From Bdellovibrio sp. (lineage in GTDB: Bacteria > Bdellovibrionota > Bdellovibrionia > Bdellovibrionales > Bdellovibrionaceae): DNA of 5,232 bases. Positions 4,376 through 5,232 of the stretch are shown here, one piece after another (the stretch's first letter is position 1; the number at the start of each line of letters is the position of its first letter). Location: positions 1 through 5,232 of the forward strand of contig JAHRXB010000277.1 in the NCBI GenBank assembly GCA_019104905.1, in the 5' to 3' direction. The position numbers and the translations under genes are program-made. The notes beneath the pieces were generated by a model that was given only the letters and a program-made list of their open reading frames with translations, had not been told where the DNA came from and ran no database searches.

Positions 4376-5232
4376 GTGAGTAATCCAAAGGTTTTTGAAT
4401 TTGCGAAAGAGATCGGGATGACCCCGCTAGCCCTCATGGATAAAATCCGTGAATGGCATTTGCCAGTAAAGAGTCACATGGCGGAGTTAGACCCCGAAGT
4501 TCTAGAGCAAATTAAAATTAAACTCAGCGGCGGGGAAGCCCCCGTTCAAGAGGCGAAGCCGAAAAAGGCAGCAACTCGTAAAGCAGCACCAAAGAAGGCG
4601 GCAGCGCCTGCAGAAGTTGAAGCTGCGGCGTCAGCGCCAGCGAAAGCTCCTGTAATTCGCCGTAAAAAGGAAGAGGAAGCTCCGAAGGTCGCGAAGATCG
4701 TTTCCAAGCCGGAAGTGACTGAGGCGGAAGAGGCGGCTCCTGCGAAAACGACTCGCGTTGTTGTGAAGAAGACGGCTCCAGTGAAGGAAGAAGAAGTTGA
4801 AGCGGCGCTAGAAGCTCCAACTCCTATTGTTGAAGAAAAAGTCGCGGCAAAGATTGTTAAAGAAGAAGTTGCCGCTCCTGCAGAAGTAAAAGTTAAACCT
4901 GAACCAATCGTAGCAAAAGAAACTCCCGCAGCGCCGGCTCCCGAGCCCACCGCTCCTGTAGTGCCTCAAGCACGTAAAAAAGAGGTCGTAGTGGGCACAA
5001 GCGGTGTAGCGAGTTCTTCAACTCCAGCTACCACAGTTAAAAGAAATATTATCGGTCGTATGGACCTTTCGCGTGTGCAGTCTCAGGCTCCACAGCGTCA
5101 AGAGCGTCCACAAAGTGGATATACCAGAACAGGTGGATTCCAAGGTGGTGACCGTCAACAAGGTGAGCGTCCACAGGGTGGCGGATTTGCGGGACCTCGT
5201 CCCGGTGGATTCAACAGACCTTCTGGCGGAGC
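4376..5232 (+). CDS. infB: Translation initiation factor IF2, N-terminal part (3' truncated)
   Basis: IF2 is the GTPase that brings formyl-Met initiator tRNA to the 30S subunit and promotes 50S joining. The frame is open from GTG 4376 to the window end (285 full codons), so only the N-terminal region is seen; the G domain and the tRNA-binding domain lie beyond. Residues 1-50 are a typical IF2_N module (SNPKVFEFAKEIGMTPLALM and LPVKSHMAELDPEVLEQIKI). Residues 52-220 are a low-complexity Ala/Lys/Glu/Pro/Val linker, with no hydrophobic core visible. Residues 223-234 (RNIIGRMDLSRV) form a short conserved-looking island. Residues 235-285 are Gln/Arg/Gly/Pro-rich, with ERPQ repeated at 243-246 and 264-267 and several GGF motifs. 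Long N-terminal linkers of varied sequence are usual in proteobacterial IF2. It follows nusA by 62 nt with a hairpin between. Confidence 0.96.
   Translation, partial: MSNPKVFEFAKEIGMTPLALMDKIREWHLPVKSHMAELDPEVLEQIKIKLSGGEAPVQEAKPKKAATRKAAPKKAAAPAEVEAAASAPAKAPVIRRKKEEEAPKVAKIVSKPEVTEAEEAAPAKTTRVVVKKTAPVKEEEVEAALEAPTPIVEEKVAAKIVKEEVAAPAEVKVKPEPIVAKETPAAPAPEPTAPVVPQARKKEVVVGTSGVASSSTPATTVKRNIIGRMDLSRVQSQAPQRQERPQSGYTRTGGFQGGDRQQGERPQGGGFAGPRPGGFNRPSGG

Noticed and set aside
4546..4950. Long open frame on the - strand opposite infB, encoding an Ala/Ser/Thr/Phe-rich product
   Set aside because: It is the complement of the Ala/Lys/Glu-rich IF2 linker, where biased codons remove stops on the other strand. 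No ribosome site or recognisable domain is present.

Overview
The window carries the start of the conserved rimP-nusA-infB translation/transcription operon, preceded by a two-gene unit and by the 3' end of an outer-membrane protein gene. All genes are on the + strand. Base composition is moderate. The IF2 N-terminus, the NusA with a single C-terminal acidic-type repeat, and the envelope proteins suggest a Gram-negative bacterium of the former Deltaproteobacteria. A Bdellovibrio-like predator is my best guess, from general resemblance only, not from a database match.

Layout: (1) 1-878, 5'-truncated gene for an outer-membrane beta-barrel protein with a Gln-rich segment and a run of seven Tyr-Gly pairs. 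(2) 879-1080, an unusually hairpin-dense spacer: an intrinsic terminator, two copies of a ~39-bp direct repeat 68 bp apart (each with a CCCC-TTC-GGGG hairpin), and a perfect A-tract/T-tract terminator between them. (3) 1081-1707, a probably exported SurA-N-like protein without a PPIase domain, followed after 1 nt by (4) 1709-2146, a RimI-type GNAT acetyltransferase. A strong terminator at 2224-2251 closes this unit. (5) 2252-2381, a rimP leader rich in mutually exclusive base pairings. (6) rimP 2382-2900, nusA 2916-4313 and the first 285 codons of infB (GTG start at 4376, running off the window). A terminator-like hairpin lies between nusA and infB.

RimP matures the 30S subunit, NusA controls pausing, termination and antitermination, and IF2 places initiator tRNA on the 30S subunit, so the operon couples transcription to translation initiation. 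The two places where its expression could be tuned are the foldable rimP leader and the nusA-infB hairpin. No mobile element, CRISPR array, tRNA or rRNA gene was seen. The least explained parts are the rimP leader and the 879-1080 spacer.
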